A DNA stretch of 64,000 nucleotides from Flavobacterium reichenbachii (GTDB lineage: Bacteria > Bacteroidota > Bacteroidia > Flavobacteriales > Flavobacteriaceae): assembly GCF_002217435.1 (NCBI RefSeq), contig NZ_MUHF01000004.1, positions 1 through 64,000 of the forward strand, given 5' to 3'. Below the pieces are notes generated by a model. It saw only the letters and a program-made list of their open reading frames with translations. It was not told where the DNA came from and ran no database searches. Position numbers and translations under genes: made by a program. Shown here piece after piece: positions 35,333 to 43,014 of the stretch. How positions within the stretch are numbered: position 1 is the stretch's first letter; every line of letters begins with the position of its first letter.

Positions 35333-35965
35333 ATGGAATTAATAGAAGCTCTAAAATGGCGTTATGCAGCCAAAAAAATGAACGGTCAGGAAGTACCGCA
35401 GGAAAAAATTGACTATATTCTTGAAGCTGCAAGATTAGCGCCTTCATCATCTGGTTTACAGCCTTATAAAATTTTTGTAATTACCAATAAAGAATTACAA
35501 GAGAAAATAAAAACAGTTGGTTTTGACCAAAGTCAAATCGTAGATGCTTCTCACGTTTTGGTTTTTGCAGCATGGGACGGTTATAGTCTTGAAAAAATTT
35601 CTGCTGTATTTGAAAGAACAACCGAAGAAAGAGGAATTCCTGCTGATGCAATGGACGAGTACAAAAACAGACTTTGGGGAATGTACGAAAATCTTGGTCA
35701 GGAATGGCATGCAAACCACGCAGCAAAACAAGCTTACATTTCATTTGGATTAGCAATTGCTGCAGCTGCAGAGCAAAAAGTAGACGCAACTCCTATGGAA
35801 GGTTTTATTCCTGCAGAAGTTGATAAATTATTAGGTTTGAACGAACTTGGACTTAGAAGTGTTTTAGTATTACCTCTTGGTTACAGAGATGAATCTAATG
35901 ACTGGCTGGTAAACCTGAAAAAAGTAAGAACTCCTAAAAGTGAATTTATTACAGAAATAAAATAA
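35333..35965 (+). CDS. NAD(P)H-dependent nitroreductase family oxidoreductase
   Basis: A 210-residue FMN-dependent nitroreductase-fold enzyme of the NfsB/YdgI branch. It begins MELIEALKWRYAAKKMNGQE and has ARLAPSSSGLQPYKIFVI, the usual FMN-binding N-terminal motifs. The C-terminal block is GLRSVLVLPLGYRDESNDW. It probably reduces quinones or nitro compounds. The divergent HxlR gene and the shared palindrome suggest induction by such compounds. Confidence 0.92.
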   Translation: MELIEALKWRYAAKKMNGQEVPQEKIDYILEAARLAPSSSGLQPYKIFVITNKELQEKIKTVGFDQSQIVDASHVLVFAAWDGYSLEKISAVFERTTEERGIPADAMDEYKNRLWGMYENLGQEWHANHAAKQAYISFGLAIAAAAEQKVDATPMEGFIPAEVDKLLGLNELGLRSVLVLPLGYRDESNDWLVNLKKVRTPKSEFITEIK

Positions 35966-35981
35966 TTCATTTTAATACATA

Positions 35982-36018
35982 AACAACCCCTCTTAAATAA
36001 TATTTGAGAGGGGTTTGT
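35982..36018 (+). terminator. Imperfect hairpin terminator
   Basis: AACAACCCCTC pairs with GAGGGGTTTGTT around an AT-rich loop, 17 nt after the nitroreductase stop. Confidence 0.65.
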
Positions 36019-36052
36019 TATTATAAAAATCTTTGTCCGATCATGATTCAAA

Positions 36053-36395
36053 ATTCTCGACTCTATATTCACAAGTCGTAACTTTTTCCTCTTCATTCTA
36101 TTTTCTATTCTCTACTTTCTACATTCATAAGTCTTTCCTCTTGACTCTATTCTCTATTCTCTACTTTCTACATTCATAAGTCTTTCCTCTTGACTCTATT
36201 TTCTATTCTCTACTTTCTACATTCATAAGTCTTTCCTCTTGACTCTATTCTCTACTTTCTACATTCATAAGTCTTTCCTCTTGACTCTATTCTCTACTTT
36301 CTACATTCATAAGTCTTTCCTCTTGACTCTATTATCTATATTCACAAGTCTTAACTCTTGATTCTATTCTCTATATTCCTAAGTCTTGACTCTTT
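36053..36395. repeat. Minisatellite (42-49 bp units)
   Basis: The unit contains CATTCATAAGTCTTTCCTCT followed by TGACTCTATT and CTCTACTTTCTA. Good copies start at 36122, 36171, 36220, 36262 and 36304 (spacing 49, 49, 42, 42 bp), with degenerate copies on both sides. It fills the 405-bp gap 35966-36370 after the nitroreductase terminator. It reaches into the MFS gene, whose last eight codons lie in the rightmost degenerate unit. Confidence 0.88.
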
Positions 36396-37576
36396 CGTCT
36401 ATAGCTATTAAAAATTATAAACATCATCGTAACGATCAAAAGAAGAGAAAGATCTGCTGCACCAAGGAGTAACTGAGTTTTTACTTCGAATAAATTAGCA
36501 AATCCGTAGCTGAAAACAGAGCTGATCATATACATCACACCGCCTGTAAGTCCGCTGGCAACCCCTGCATTTTTAGAAAAACGCGTTAGACAATAACCAT
36601 AAATAATATTAAAAATAAAACCTCCGGCAATGTGAATTCCGATAATGAATCCCAGTAAAGTATAAAGACTGCTTCCTAAAGAAGAGGTAAAAATCATTAA
36701 CAAAACCAAAACAATCTGGATTCCAAACGCAATGCCCACTTTCTGCCCCAAAGGTTTTTTGATCAATGATTTGGCTATTATTCCTCCCGTCATCAACGAA
36801 AATCCAGACAATAGAGAGCTGTATCCTGTTGTAATGGCAGAATAACCCAAAACACGTTCTATAATAAAAGGACTCGATAAACTATAAACCACTACAATTC
36901 CAAAACAAATTCCGATAATGATAAGCCCCAGTGTAAAGTCGGCAGTTTTGAGCATTCCCGTGTAGGTTTGCACAATAGATTTTAGTTTAAAAGGCTGATA
37001 ATGTTTTAATGATTCTCCGCTGTAGATCAGTTCTAAGAAAAAGAAAATCAGTGATAAAATCCCCAGAAAGTAAAAATTAGATTTCCAGCCGAAACTACTT
37101 TGCAGATAGCCGCCTAAAAACGGAGCCATAATAGGCGCACAAGCCCAAATAATCGAAAATAAACTAATATAATTTTTTAATTTATCTCCCGAAAAAAGGT
37201 CTACAAAGTACGCTCTTTTTCCTACCACGATAAGTGCAATTGTAATTCCCTGAACAATTCGCATGGCGTATATAACATAGATATTAGGCACTAACGCAAT
37301 AACAAAACTCGTAGCAGAAAAAATTGCCAGCGATGCAAGGCTGATTTTGTAACGTCCAAAACTATCTAATATACTGCCAATAAAAAACTGGCTTACCCCA
37401 ACGCTGAACATAAATACCACCAGCGAAAACTGCACGGCTGCTGCCGAAACATGCAGATCGTTTGCCATTGCCGGAAGTGAAGGCAGGTAAATATCTGTAG
37501 CAAAACCAGATAAAGGGATCAGTGCAAGGGCTAGTATGGTACTAAAACCCTTGTGATTTTCATTTAAAATTCTCAT
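36371..37576 (-). CDS. Bcr/CflA-type multidrug MFS transporter
   Basis: A 401-residue, 12-helix drug:H+ antiporter of the Bcr/CflA group: LSGFATDIYLPSLPAMAND in helix 1, GSILDSFGRYKISL for the loop 2-3 motif, MRIVQGITIALIVVGKRAYF, and SIIWACAPIMAPFLGGYLQ. It is cotranscribed with an SDR gene 11 nt upstream and probably regulated by the adjacent TetR. The C-terminal RKSQDLGI is encoded by a minisatellite unit, so the native stop may have been replaced. Confidence 0.91.
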   Translation of the reverse strand: MRILNENHKGFSTILALALIPLSGFATDIYLPSLPAMANDLHVSAAAVQFSLVVFMFSVGVSQFFIGSILDSFGRYKISLASLAIFSATSFVIALVPNIYVIYAMRIVQGITIALIVVGKRAYFVDLFSGDKLKNYISLFSIIWACAPIMAPFLGGYLQSSFGWKSNFYFLGILSLIFFFLELIYSGESLKHYQPFKLKSIVQTYTGMLKTADFTLGLIIIGICFGIVVVYSLSSPFIIERVLGYSAITTGYSSLLSGFSLMTGGIIAKSLIKKPLGQKVGIAFGIQIVLVLLMIFTSSLGSSLYTLLGFIIGIHIAGGFIFNIIYGYCLTRFSKNAGVASGLTGGVMYMISSVFSYGFANLFEVKTQLLLGAADLSLLLIVTMMFIIFNSYRRKSQDLGI

Positions 37577-37587
37577 TTCTCTTGTAT

Positions 37588-38409
37588 TTATGCTCCGTGC
37601 GCTTCTTCAGAAACTAATTTCCATTCTTCAAACCCCTCGAGACGTTCTTCGTATACCTTTTTTACCGCCGGATACGCAAACGATCCCAACAATAATCGCA
37701 ATGGCGGATTATCGTTATCAACTAATTTAAGAATCACATTGGCAGTTGCTTCTGGATTACCAAAAATCCCGGGAGCTGAAACCGCTGCCTTAAAACCTGC
37801 TTTTACAGGATCATAAACCGACAGGCTTTGTGTCTGAAAAGCCGATTCTCCCGACCAGTCTGTGGTGTAACCGTTTGGTTCAACCAGCGAAACGTTGATT
37901 CCAAATCCTTTTACTTCAGAAGCCAATGTTTCGGTTAAACCTTCTACAGCAAACTTAGAAGCATTATAAAGTCCCAAAACAGGAAGTGTTATCAAACCTA
38001 AGAAACTCGATACTTGAATAATATGACCGCTTTTTTGTTCTCGCATAATTGGCAGTACCGCCTGCGTTAACCAGAGAACACCAAAAAAGTTTGTCTCCAT
38101 TTGATTTCTTGCTTCTTCTTCAGAAGTTTCTTCGACTGCTCCAAACAAACCGTAACCAGCGTTGTTTATCAAAACATCTATTCTTCCAAAATGCTCTTTT
38201 GCTTTGTTTACAGCCTCAAAAGAAGCTTTCCGATCATTTACGTCAAGCTGAATTGGCAGCACCAAATCTCCATATTTGTTTTTAAGATCTTCTAGTGCCG
38301 TGATGTTTCTTCCGGCAGCTATTACGCTGTCACCGCGTTTTAAAAATGCTTCTGCCCAGATTCTACCAAATCCTTTTGTGGCTCCTGTTATTAAAATTAC
38401 TTTTGACAT
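37588..38409 (-). CDS. SDR family oxidoreductase
   Basis: This is a 273-residue classical short-chain dehydrogenase with TGATKGFG for the cofactor loop, LDVNDR, NNAGYG, and catalytic Ser plus YNASK (GLYNASKFAVEGLTE). It is first in a two-gene leftward unit with the Bcr/CflA pump. A TetR-type palindrome AGACCGTTCGGTCT lies 40 nt upstream, matching the site in front of the neighbouring tetR. Substrate unknown; it may modify the compound that the pump exports. Confidence 0.91.
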   Translation of the reverse strand: MSKVILITGATKGFGRIWAEAFLKRGDSVIAAGRNITALEDLKNKYGDLVLPIQLDVNDRKASFEAVNKAKEHFGRIDVLINNAGYGLFGAVEETSEEEARNQMETNFFGVLWLTQAVLPIMREQKSGHIIQVSSFLGLITLPVLGLYNASKFAVEGLTETLASEVKGFGINVSLVEPNGYTTDWSGESAFQTQSLSVYDPVKAGFKAAVSAPGIFGNPEATANVILKLVDNDNPPLRLLLGSFAYPAVKKVYEERLEGFEEWKLVSEEAHGA

Positions 38410-38449
38410 TGTTAGTATTATTTAAATTATTAAACTCTATTTAAAAAAA

Positions 38450-38463
38450 AGACCGTTCGGTCT
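38450..38463. promoter_or_regulatory. TetR operator upstream of the SDR-MFS operon
   Basis: AGACCGTTCGGTCT, with perfect 6-bp arms AGACCG/CGGTCT. The same arms occur at 39092-39105 in the tetR promoter. It lies between tetR and the SDR gene. Confidence 0.75.
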
Positions 38464-38485
38464 AAAATTTTGCAAAAAAAATATG

Positions 38486-39064
38486 TTACAACACATATCT
38501 TTTAAAATCATCTTTAATGCTGTCTAAGACAATAACCAACTGTTGCTTTCCAACTAATTTTCCGCATAAAATTGCACCTTCTACCATGGCAAAAATCTTT
38601 ATGCTTAATTCTTCAGCATTTACATCAAGTGACAATTCTTTATTTTTAATGCCTTCTTCAATTATATTGAAAAACCGTCTCTGAGCCGAATATGTCGCTT
38701 TTTTTATATGTTCTTTCATAACCGGATTGGTATCATCGGCCTCCGTTCCAAAATTTAATATCGGACAGCCTTCCATCATACTCTGATCATTTTGATATAC
38801 ATCCAACAATCTAAAAAGCTTATCCTGAGCCGATTTACCTTGAGAAACAGCTATATCTAATTTATTGGCCAGTTGTGACCTCAAATACAAAAAAGCTTCT
38901 ACACAAATTTCTTCTTTACTTTCAAAGTTTCCGTAGATTCCTCCTTTTGCCAGCTTTGTAGCCTCCATAATGTCACTTAAAGAAGTTCCTGCCATTCCTT
39001 TTTTATTAATAATCGGTGCGGCGGCTTCTATAATATATTGTCGGGTTCTGTCTGCTTTGCTCAT
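38486..39064 (-). CDS. TetR family regulator of the SDR-MFS operon
   Basis: A 192-residue TetR protein (AcrR/NemR-like) with the HTH TSLSDIMEATKLAKGGIYGN and FESKEEICVEAF. The C-terminal domain includes MEGCPILNFGTEADDTNPVM, a Cys-containing block seen in NemR-like reductase regulators. The gene lies 76 nt upstream of the SDR gene. It is flanked on both sides by the same AGACCG/CGGTCT palindrome, so auto-repression and control of SDR plus pump are well supported. Confidence 0.92.
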   Translation of the reverse strand: MSKADRTRQYIIEAAAPIINKKGMAGTSLSDIMEATKLAKGGIYGNFESKEEICVEAFLYLRSQLANKLDIAVSQGKSAQDKLFRLLDVYQNDQSMMEGCPILNFGTEADDTNPVMKEHIKKATYSAQRRFFNIIEEGIKNKELSLDVNAEELSIKIFAMVEGAILCGKLVGKQQLVIVLDSIKDDFKRYVL

Positions 39065-39084
39065 GATCTTTCATTTTGACACTG

Positions 39085-39105
39085 CAAATATAGACCGATC
39101 GGTCT
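39085..39105 (-). promoter_or_regulatory. tetR promoter with overlapping operator
   Basis: The perfect palindrome AGACCGATCGGTCT (39092-39105) abuts the minus-strand -7 element TATATTTG (39085-39092), 20 nt before the tetR ATG. A bound repressor would block the promoter. Confidence 0.75.
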
Positions 39106-39292
39106 TAAAAAAAATTTATTTTAACTTTTTATTTTAATCCACTAAATTCAAATTGGATACAACTCACTGATATTCAATTTAATTAATTACTATTTAAAGG
39201 TTTTAAAACCAAGCAGTTTTCAAAAAATATTTTTTAAATAATCTGATATTAGATGCTTTAGTATTATTTTTACCCATCATTAAACCAAAATA

Positions 39293-39871
39293 ATGGAAGC
39301 CAAAACGATCTTAAAAGAACATGTTTCTAAAATCGCAGCACTGAGCGATACAGAATTTGATTATTTCTTTTCGCACTTTAAGCCGGAAACTTTTAAGAAA
39401 GGACAAACTATCATTACAGAAGGACAAGATGTGGACAAAGAATATTTTGTACTCTCAGGCTGTCTAAAAACTTTCTTTGTTAATGATGAAGTAAAAATGT
39501 ACATCCTGCAGTTTGCCATGCCTACCTGGTGGGCTTCTGATTATGCAGCACTTTATAACAAAACCAAAGCTACCATAAGCGTAGACTGCGTTTCAGACGT
39601 AGAACTGCTTTCTCTTTCTAATAATGACCGCGAAAAAATCTGCCGCGAACTGCATCAGGCAGAACATTTTTTTAGATGGAGAACCAACAAAGGTTATGTG
39701 GCCACTCAGAAAAGACTGCTTTCTTTTATGAATAATGACACCAAAACAAGATACGAAGAACTTCTTGCGCTCTATCCTGCTCTTTATAATATAGTTCCGA
39801 AACATTTAATTGCCGCTTATCTGGGCGTTTCCAGAGAAACTTTAAGCCGGCTTTACAACGCATCAAAATAA
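39293..39871 (+). CDS. Crp/Fnr family transcriptional regulator
   Basis: A 192-residue regulator with an N-terminal cyclic-nucleotide-binding-like beta-roll (about 25-115; FKKGQTIITEGQDVDKEYFVL) and a C-terminal HTH (PKHLIAAYLGVSRETLSRLY). It lacks the Fnr Cys cluster and the full cAMP-binding Arg/Ser set. The gene is 93 nt upstream of the yceI operon in the same direction, and it is the obvious candidate regulator. Similar Crp-like genes next to redox operons are common in Flavobacteriia. Confidence 0.9.
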   Translation: MEAKTILKEHVSKIAALSDTEFDYFFSHFKPETFKKGQTIITEGQDVDKEYFVLSGCLKTFFVNDEVKMYILQFAMPTWWASDYAALYNKTKATISVDCVSDVELLSLSNNDREKICRELHQAEHFFRWRTNKGYVATQKRLLSFMNNDTKTRYEELLALYPALYNIVPKHLIAAYLGVSRETLSRLYNASK

Positions 39872-39964
39872 TGGTTTTACGAATGTGATCTACATCACGT
39901 AACCAATCTTGGATATCGCCATTCCTTTGTACTATAAATTAATAACAATTTAAAGTACAACAAC

Positions 39965-40498
39965 ATGGAAACTCAAAATTTTAAAATTGAAAGCGCTCAA
40001 AGCAGCGTAAACTGGATCGGTAAAAAAGTAACTGGTGCTCATAACGGAACCATTAACATCCAGGAAGGAAACTTCACATTTGCCAACGGAGATTTAATTG
40101 GCGGAAGCATCGTAATCGACACTACTTCTATTGTAATCCTAGACGTTACAAATCCAGATACAAACCAGCAGTTTGCAGGACATTTGGCTTCTGATGATTT
40201 TTTCTCTATAGAAAAATTTCAAACAGCATCTTTAGACATTACGGCCGTTTCTAAACAATCTCTTTCTAATTATTTTGTTGAGGGAAAATTGACTATCAAA
40301 GGCATTACAAATCCTATTGGCTTTAATTTAGAAGCAAAAACTAACGGCAGCGAACTTAATGCTTCTGGTAAAATTATTATTGACCGAACCAAATATGATA
40401 TGAAATTCCGTTCTGGAAATTTCTTTACAAATCTGGGAGACACGCTTATCTATAACGAATTTGAACTTGATGTAAATCTTACAGCAAAACTTGCTTAA
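39965..40498 (+). CDS. YceI family protein, cytoplasmic form
   Basis: A 177-residue lipocalin-like beta-barrel of the YceI family, which bind isoprenoid or fatty-acid-like ligands. Typical strings are FKIESAQSSVNWIGKKVTGA, HNGTINIQEG, GHLASDDFFSIEKFQTASL and FVEGKLTIKGITNPI. It has no signal peptide, unlike many YceI proteins, so it acts in the cytoplasm. It leads an operon with a tautomerase, an SDR, an NTF2-like protein and a nitronate monooxygenase, all closely spaced. Confidence 0.92.
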   Translation: METQNFKIESAQSSVNWIGKKVTGAHNGTINIQEGNFTFANGDLIGGSIVIDTTSIVILDVTNPDTNQQFAGHLASDDFFSIEKFQTASLDITAVSKQSLSNYFVEGKLTIKGITNPIGFNLEAKTNGSELNASGKIIIDRTKYDMKFRSGNFFTNLGDTLIYNEFELDVNLTAKLA

Positions 40499-40510
40499 TC
40501 CTTAGAAATC

Positions 40511-40729
40511 ATGCCTTACGTAAAAATTGAAGTAACGCGCGAAGGCGTTACAAGAGAACAAAAACAAGAGCTGATTGCGGGAATAACAAATCTTATCTCA
40601 ACTGTTTTAGACAAAGATCCTAATCTTACTCACATTGTAATTCAGGAAATAGAACTGGATGATTGGGGTTTTGCAGGCGAACAAGTTTCGGTATTACGCG
40701 AAAAAGGAATTACAGCTCAAAGAAAATAA
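40511..40729 (+). CDS. 4-oxalocrotonate tautomerase-like protein
   Basis: A 72-residue tautomerase with the catalytic Pro immediately after the initiator Met (MPYVKIEVTREGVTREQKQE). The small subunit size and LTHIVIQEIELDDWGFAGEQ fit the 4-OT-like group, which assemble as hexamers. Starts 12 nt after yceI. Its substrate is unknown; the neighbouring oxidoreductases suggest handling of reactive carbonyl or nitro compounds. Confidence 0.9.
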   Translation: MPYVKIEVTREGVTREQKQELIAGITNLISTVLDKDPNLTHIVIQEIELDDWGFAGEQVSVLREKGITAQRK

Positions 40730-40748
40730 TTATTTAAAAATATATAAA

Positions 40749-41489
40749 ATGAAAACAATTATAGTAACCGGTGCTTCTACCGGAATTGGAAAAGCAATCG
40801 CTCAGTTGTTCTTAGAAAAAGGCTGGAATCTGGTCATCAACTCAGCCAATTTGAACAATCTTGAAAATACATATCAGGAATTGGGTAATTCTGACCGTGT
40901 TGCCATGGTTCACGGCGATATTAGTCTTATTTCTACAGGAAAAAAAATAATCGAAACCGCTGTAGAACGTTTTGGAAGCGCAGATGTCCTGATCAATAAC
41001 GCAGGAATTTTTGAAGCTAAATCTTTCCTGGATGTCGAAGAAAAAGATTTGGATCGTTTTTTAAGCATCAATCTTAAAGGAACTTTCTTTACCAGCCAAG
41101 CAGCTGTAAAACAAATGCTGCAACAAGGAGAAGGTTCTATTATTAATATCGGAACTGTATTGGTAGATCACGCAATCGACGGATTTCCGGCAACGGCTCC
41201 GATTTCGAGTAAAGGCGGAATTCACGCTCTCACAAAACAACTTGCTGCGGAATTCGGAAAAAACAATATTCGTGTAAATGCCATTGCTCCCGGAATTATC
41301 AGAAGTCCGCTGCAGGCAAAAACCGGAGTTGATAATGCCGACAGCCTTGCTGGTCTGCATTTACTAAACCGCATTGGCGAAACCAGCGATGTTGCCCAAT
41401 TGGCACTATATCTGGCCGAAAGTAATTTTGTTACCGGAGAAATCATTAATTTAGACGGCGGGCACGTTGCCGGACACAGCATTTTATAA
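40749..41489 (+). CDS. SDR family protein lacking the catalytic Tyr
   Basis: A 246-residue Rossmann-fold SDR: TGASTGIG cofactor loop, HGDIS, NNAGIF, APGIIRSPLQ and the closing VTGEIINLDGGHVAGHS. At the active site the expected Tyr four residues before Lys is Pro (ATAPISSKGGIHALTKQ); the Lys is present. It may be inactive as a classical dehydrogenase or use other residues. I start at the ATG at 40749 because the longer frame overlaps the tautomerase gene and adds no conserved sequence. Confidence 0.9.
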   Translation: MKTIIVTGASTGIGKAIAQLFLEKGWNLVINSANLNNLENTYQELGNSDRVAMVHGDISLISTGKKIIETAVERFGSADVLINNAGIFEAKSFLDVEEKDLDRFLSINLKGTFFTSQAAVKQMLQQGEGSIINIGTVLVDHAIDGFPATAPISSKGGIHALTKQLAAEFGKNNIRVNAIAPGIIRSPLQAKTGVDNADSLAGLHLLNRIGETSDVAQLALYLAESNFVTGEIINLDGGHVAGHSIL

Positions 41490-41508
41490 TAACTAAAAAA
41501 TTAAAATC

Positions 41509-41883
41509 ATGGAAAATTTTGGAACAAGTGCTGCTCTGATTACGGCTGTACTCATGAATTACTTTAGCGGAATTTACAATGGTGATGTCCCTTTATTGAA
41601 AAGTGTATTTCATTCGCAGGCTATTGTTGGTTTTGATATTAATGGAGAAACGCATTTCAAAACCGTAAATCAATACTTAGAAGGCGTAAAAAACCGAAAA
41701 AGTCCTCATGAACTGGGAGAAGAATTTAAAATGAAAATCTTATCTTTAGAAATTATCAATAACACGGCTGTGGCAAAAGTGCAGGTCCCAATATTTGATT
41801 ATGATTATTATGATCTGTTAAGCCTTATCTTTGTGGATGGGAAATGGGTTATCAGCAATAAATTAGCAACTAAAGTAAATTAA
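41509..41883 (+). CDS. NTF2-like (putative lumazine-binding) protein
   Basis: A 124-residue single-domain protein with the cone-shaped NTF2-like fold: LMNYFSGIYNGDVPLLKSVF, HSQAIVGFDINGE, VNQYLEGVKNR, and the closing LIFVDGKWVISNKLAT. It is cytoplasmic. Ligand or reaction unknown. It is fourth in the yceI operon, 19 nt after the SDR and 5 nt before the nitronate monooxygenase gene. Confidence 0.87.
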   Translation: MENFGTSAALITAVLMNYFSGIYNGDVPLLKSVFHSQAIVGFDINGETHFKTVNQYLEGVKNRKSPHELGEEFKMKILSLEIINNTAVAKVQVPIFDYDYYDLLSLIFVDGKWVISNKLATKVN

Positions 41884-41888
41884 ATACA

Positions 41889-42959
41889 ATGTGGAATTCA
41901 ACCAAAATAACGCAATTACTAGGTATTGAGTATCCCATTTTACAAGGTCCAATGGGCGTTGGTTTCTCGACCCCCGCTTTATTGGCTTCTGTAAGTAATG
42001 CGGGCGGACTTGGAAGTTATGGTGCCTACACACTGACTCCTGAAGAAATTCTGGAAGCCGATAAAACGATTAAAGCAGCAACTTCTAAGCCTTATAACAT
42101 CAATTTATGGGTAAATGATACCGATAAAAAACTGCTCAATTATCCTAAAACTAAAATAGAGGAAATCAAAATGCTTTTTAAACCTTATTTTGATGAATTG
42201 GGAATTGAATTACCGAATCTTTCAGCAGACATTCGTTCAAAATTTGAAAAACAAGTTGAAGTTTTATTCGAAATTAAACCAGCTGTTTTTAGTTTTATTT
42301 TCGGAATTCCTTCTAAAGAAATTCTGGCAGAAAGCCGAAGACTTGGTATAAAAACTGTTGGCGCAGCAACCACTTTAGAAGAAGCACTTGCTCTCGAAGA
42401 AGCAAAAGTCGATGCTATTGTTGCTGCAGGATTTGAAGCCGGAGGACACAGACCTTCTTTTCTTAAACCTGCTCAGGAATCTTTTACGGGATTATTTACG
42501 CTGATACAGCAGTTAAAAGCCAAAACAAAAACGCCGATTATTGCTGCCGGCGGTATAATTGATGCAAAAGGTATTGCAGCAGCACTGACTTTGGGAGCAG
42601 ATGCTGTACAAATAGGCACTGCATTTATGGTTACAGAGGAGTCTGGAGCGACGCCAATTCACAAAGAAGTTTTATTTTCTGGTACAGCAAATCCAACTAC
42701 AATTTCTAAATCACTTACCGGAAGAATGGGCAGAATGGTCAGCAACACTATATCTGATAACGTTCCTTTTGAAACCGAAGTGCTTCCTTTTCCGCTGCAG
42801 ACCAAATTGATTGCGCCTTTAAGAGTGGCAGCTCTTGCACAGGGAAGAACCGATTTGATCAGCTTTTGGTCGGGACAAAACAACACCAATTTAAAACATC
42901 ACAAGGCTTCTGAATTGATGCAGGAATTAATAACAGAAACCGGTAAGATTATTAGCTAA
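41889..42959 (+). CDS. Nitronate monooxygenase (NMO family)
   Basis: A 356-residue FMN-dependent TIM-barrel enzyme that oxidises nitronates such as propionate-3-nitronate. Motifs: YPILQGPMGVGFSTPALLAS, NAGGLGSYGAY, AAGFEAGGHRPSF with the catalytic His, and TPIIAAGGIIDAKGIAAAL followed by GADAVQIGTAFM for FMN phosphate. It closes the yceI-tautomerase-SDR-NTF2 operon and is followed by a strong terminator. The operon looks like a detoxification unit. Confidence 0.92.
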   Translation: MWNSTKITQLLGIEYPILQGPMGVGFSTPALLASVSNAGGLGSYGAYTLTPEEILEADKTIKAATSKPYNINLWVNDTDKKLLNYPKTKIEEIKMLFKPYFDELGIELPNLSADIRSKFEKQVEVLFEIKPAVFSFIFGIPSKEILAESRRLGIKTVGAATTLEEALALEEAKVDAIVAAGFEAGGHRPSFLKPAQESFTGLFTLIQQLKAKTKTPIIAAGGIIDAKGIAAALTLGADAVQIGTAFMVTEESGATPIHKEVLFSGTANPTTISKSLTGRMGRMVSNTISDNVPFETEVLPFPLQTKLIAPLRVAALAQGRTDLISFWSGQNNTNLKHHKASELMQELITETGKIIS

Positions 42960-42980
42960 GAACTTTCAATCAGCATAAAA

Positions 42981-43009
42981 AAAAACTCTCACCATTCGTG
43001 AGAGTTTTT
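42981..43009. terminator. Bidirectional terminator
   Basis: AAAAACTCTCAC and its perfect complement around a 5-nt loop, with A and T runs on both sides, between the convergent nitronate monooxygenase and ABC-F genes. Confidence 0.92.
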
Positions 43010-43014
43010 ACTAT

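Noticed and set aside
36053..36395. Possible CRISPR array from the CATAAGTCTTTCC repeats
   Set aside because: Repeats are contiguous, spacer-like parts are the same sequence in each unit, and unit length changes by simple deletion; it is a minisatellite.
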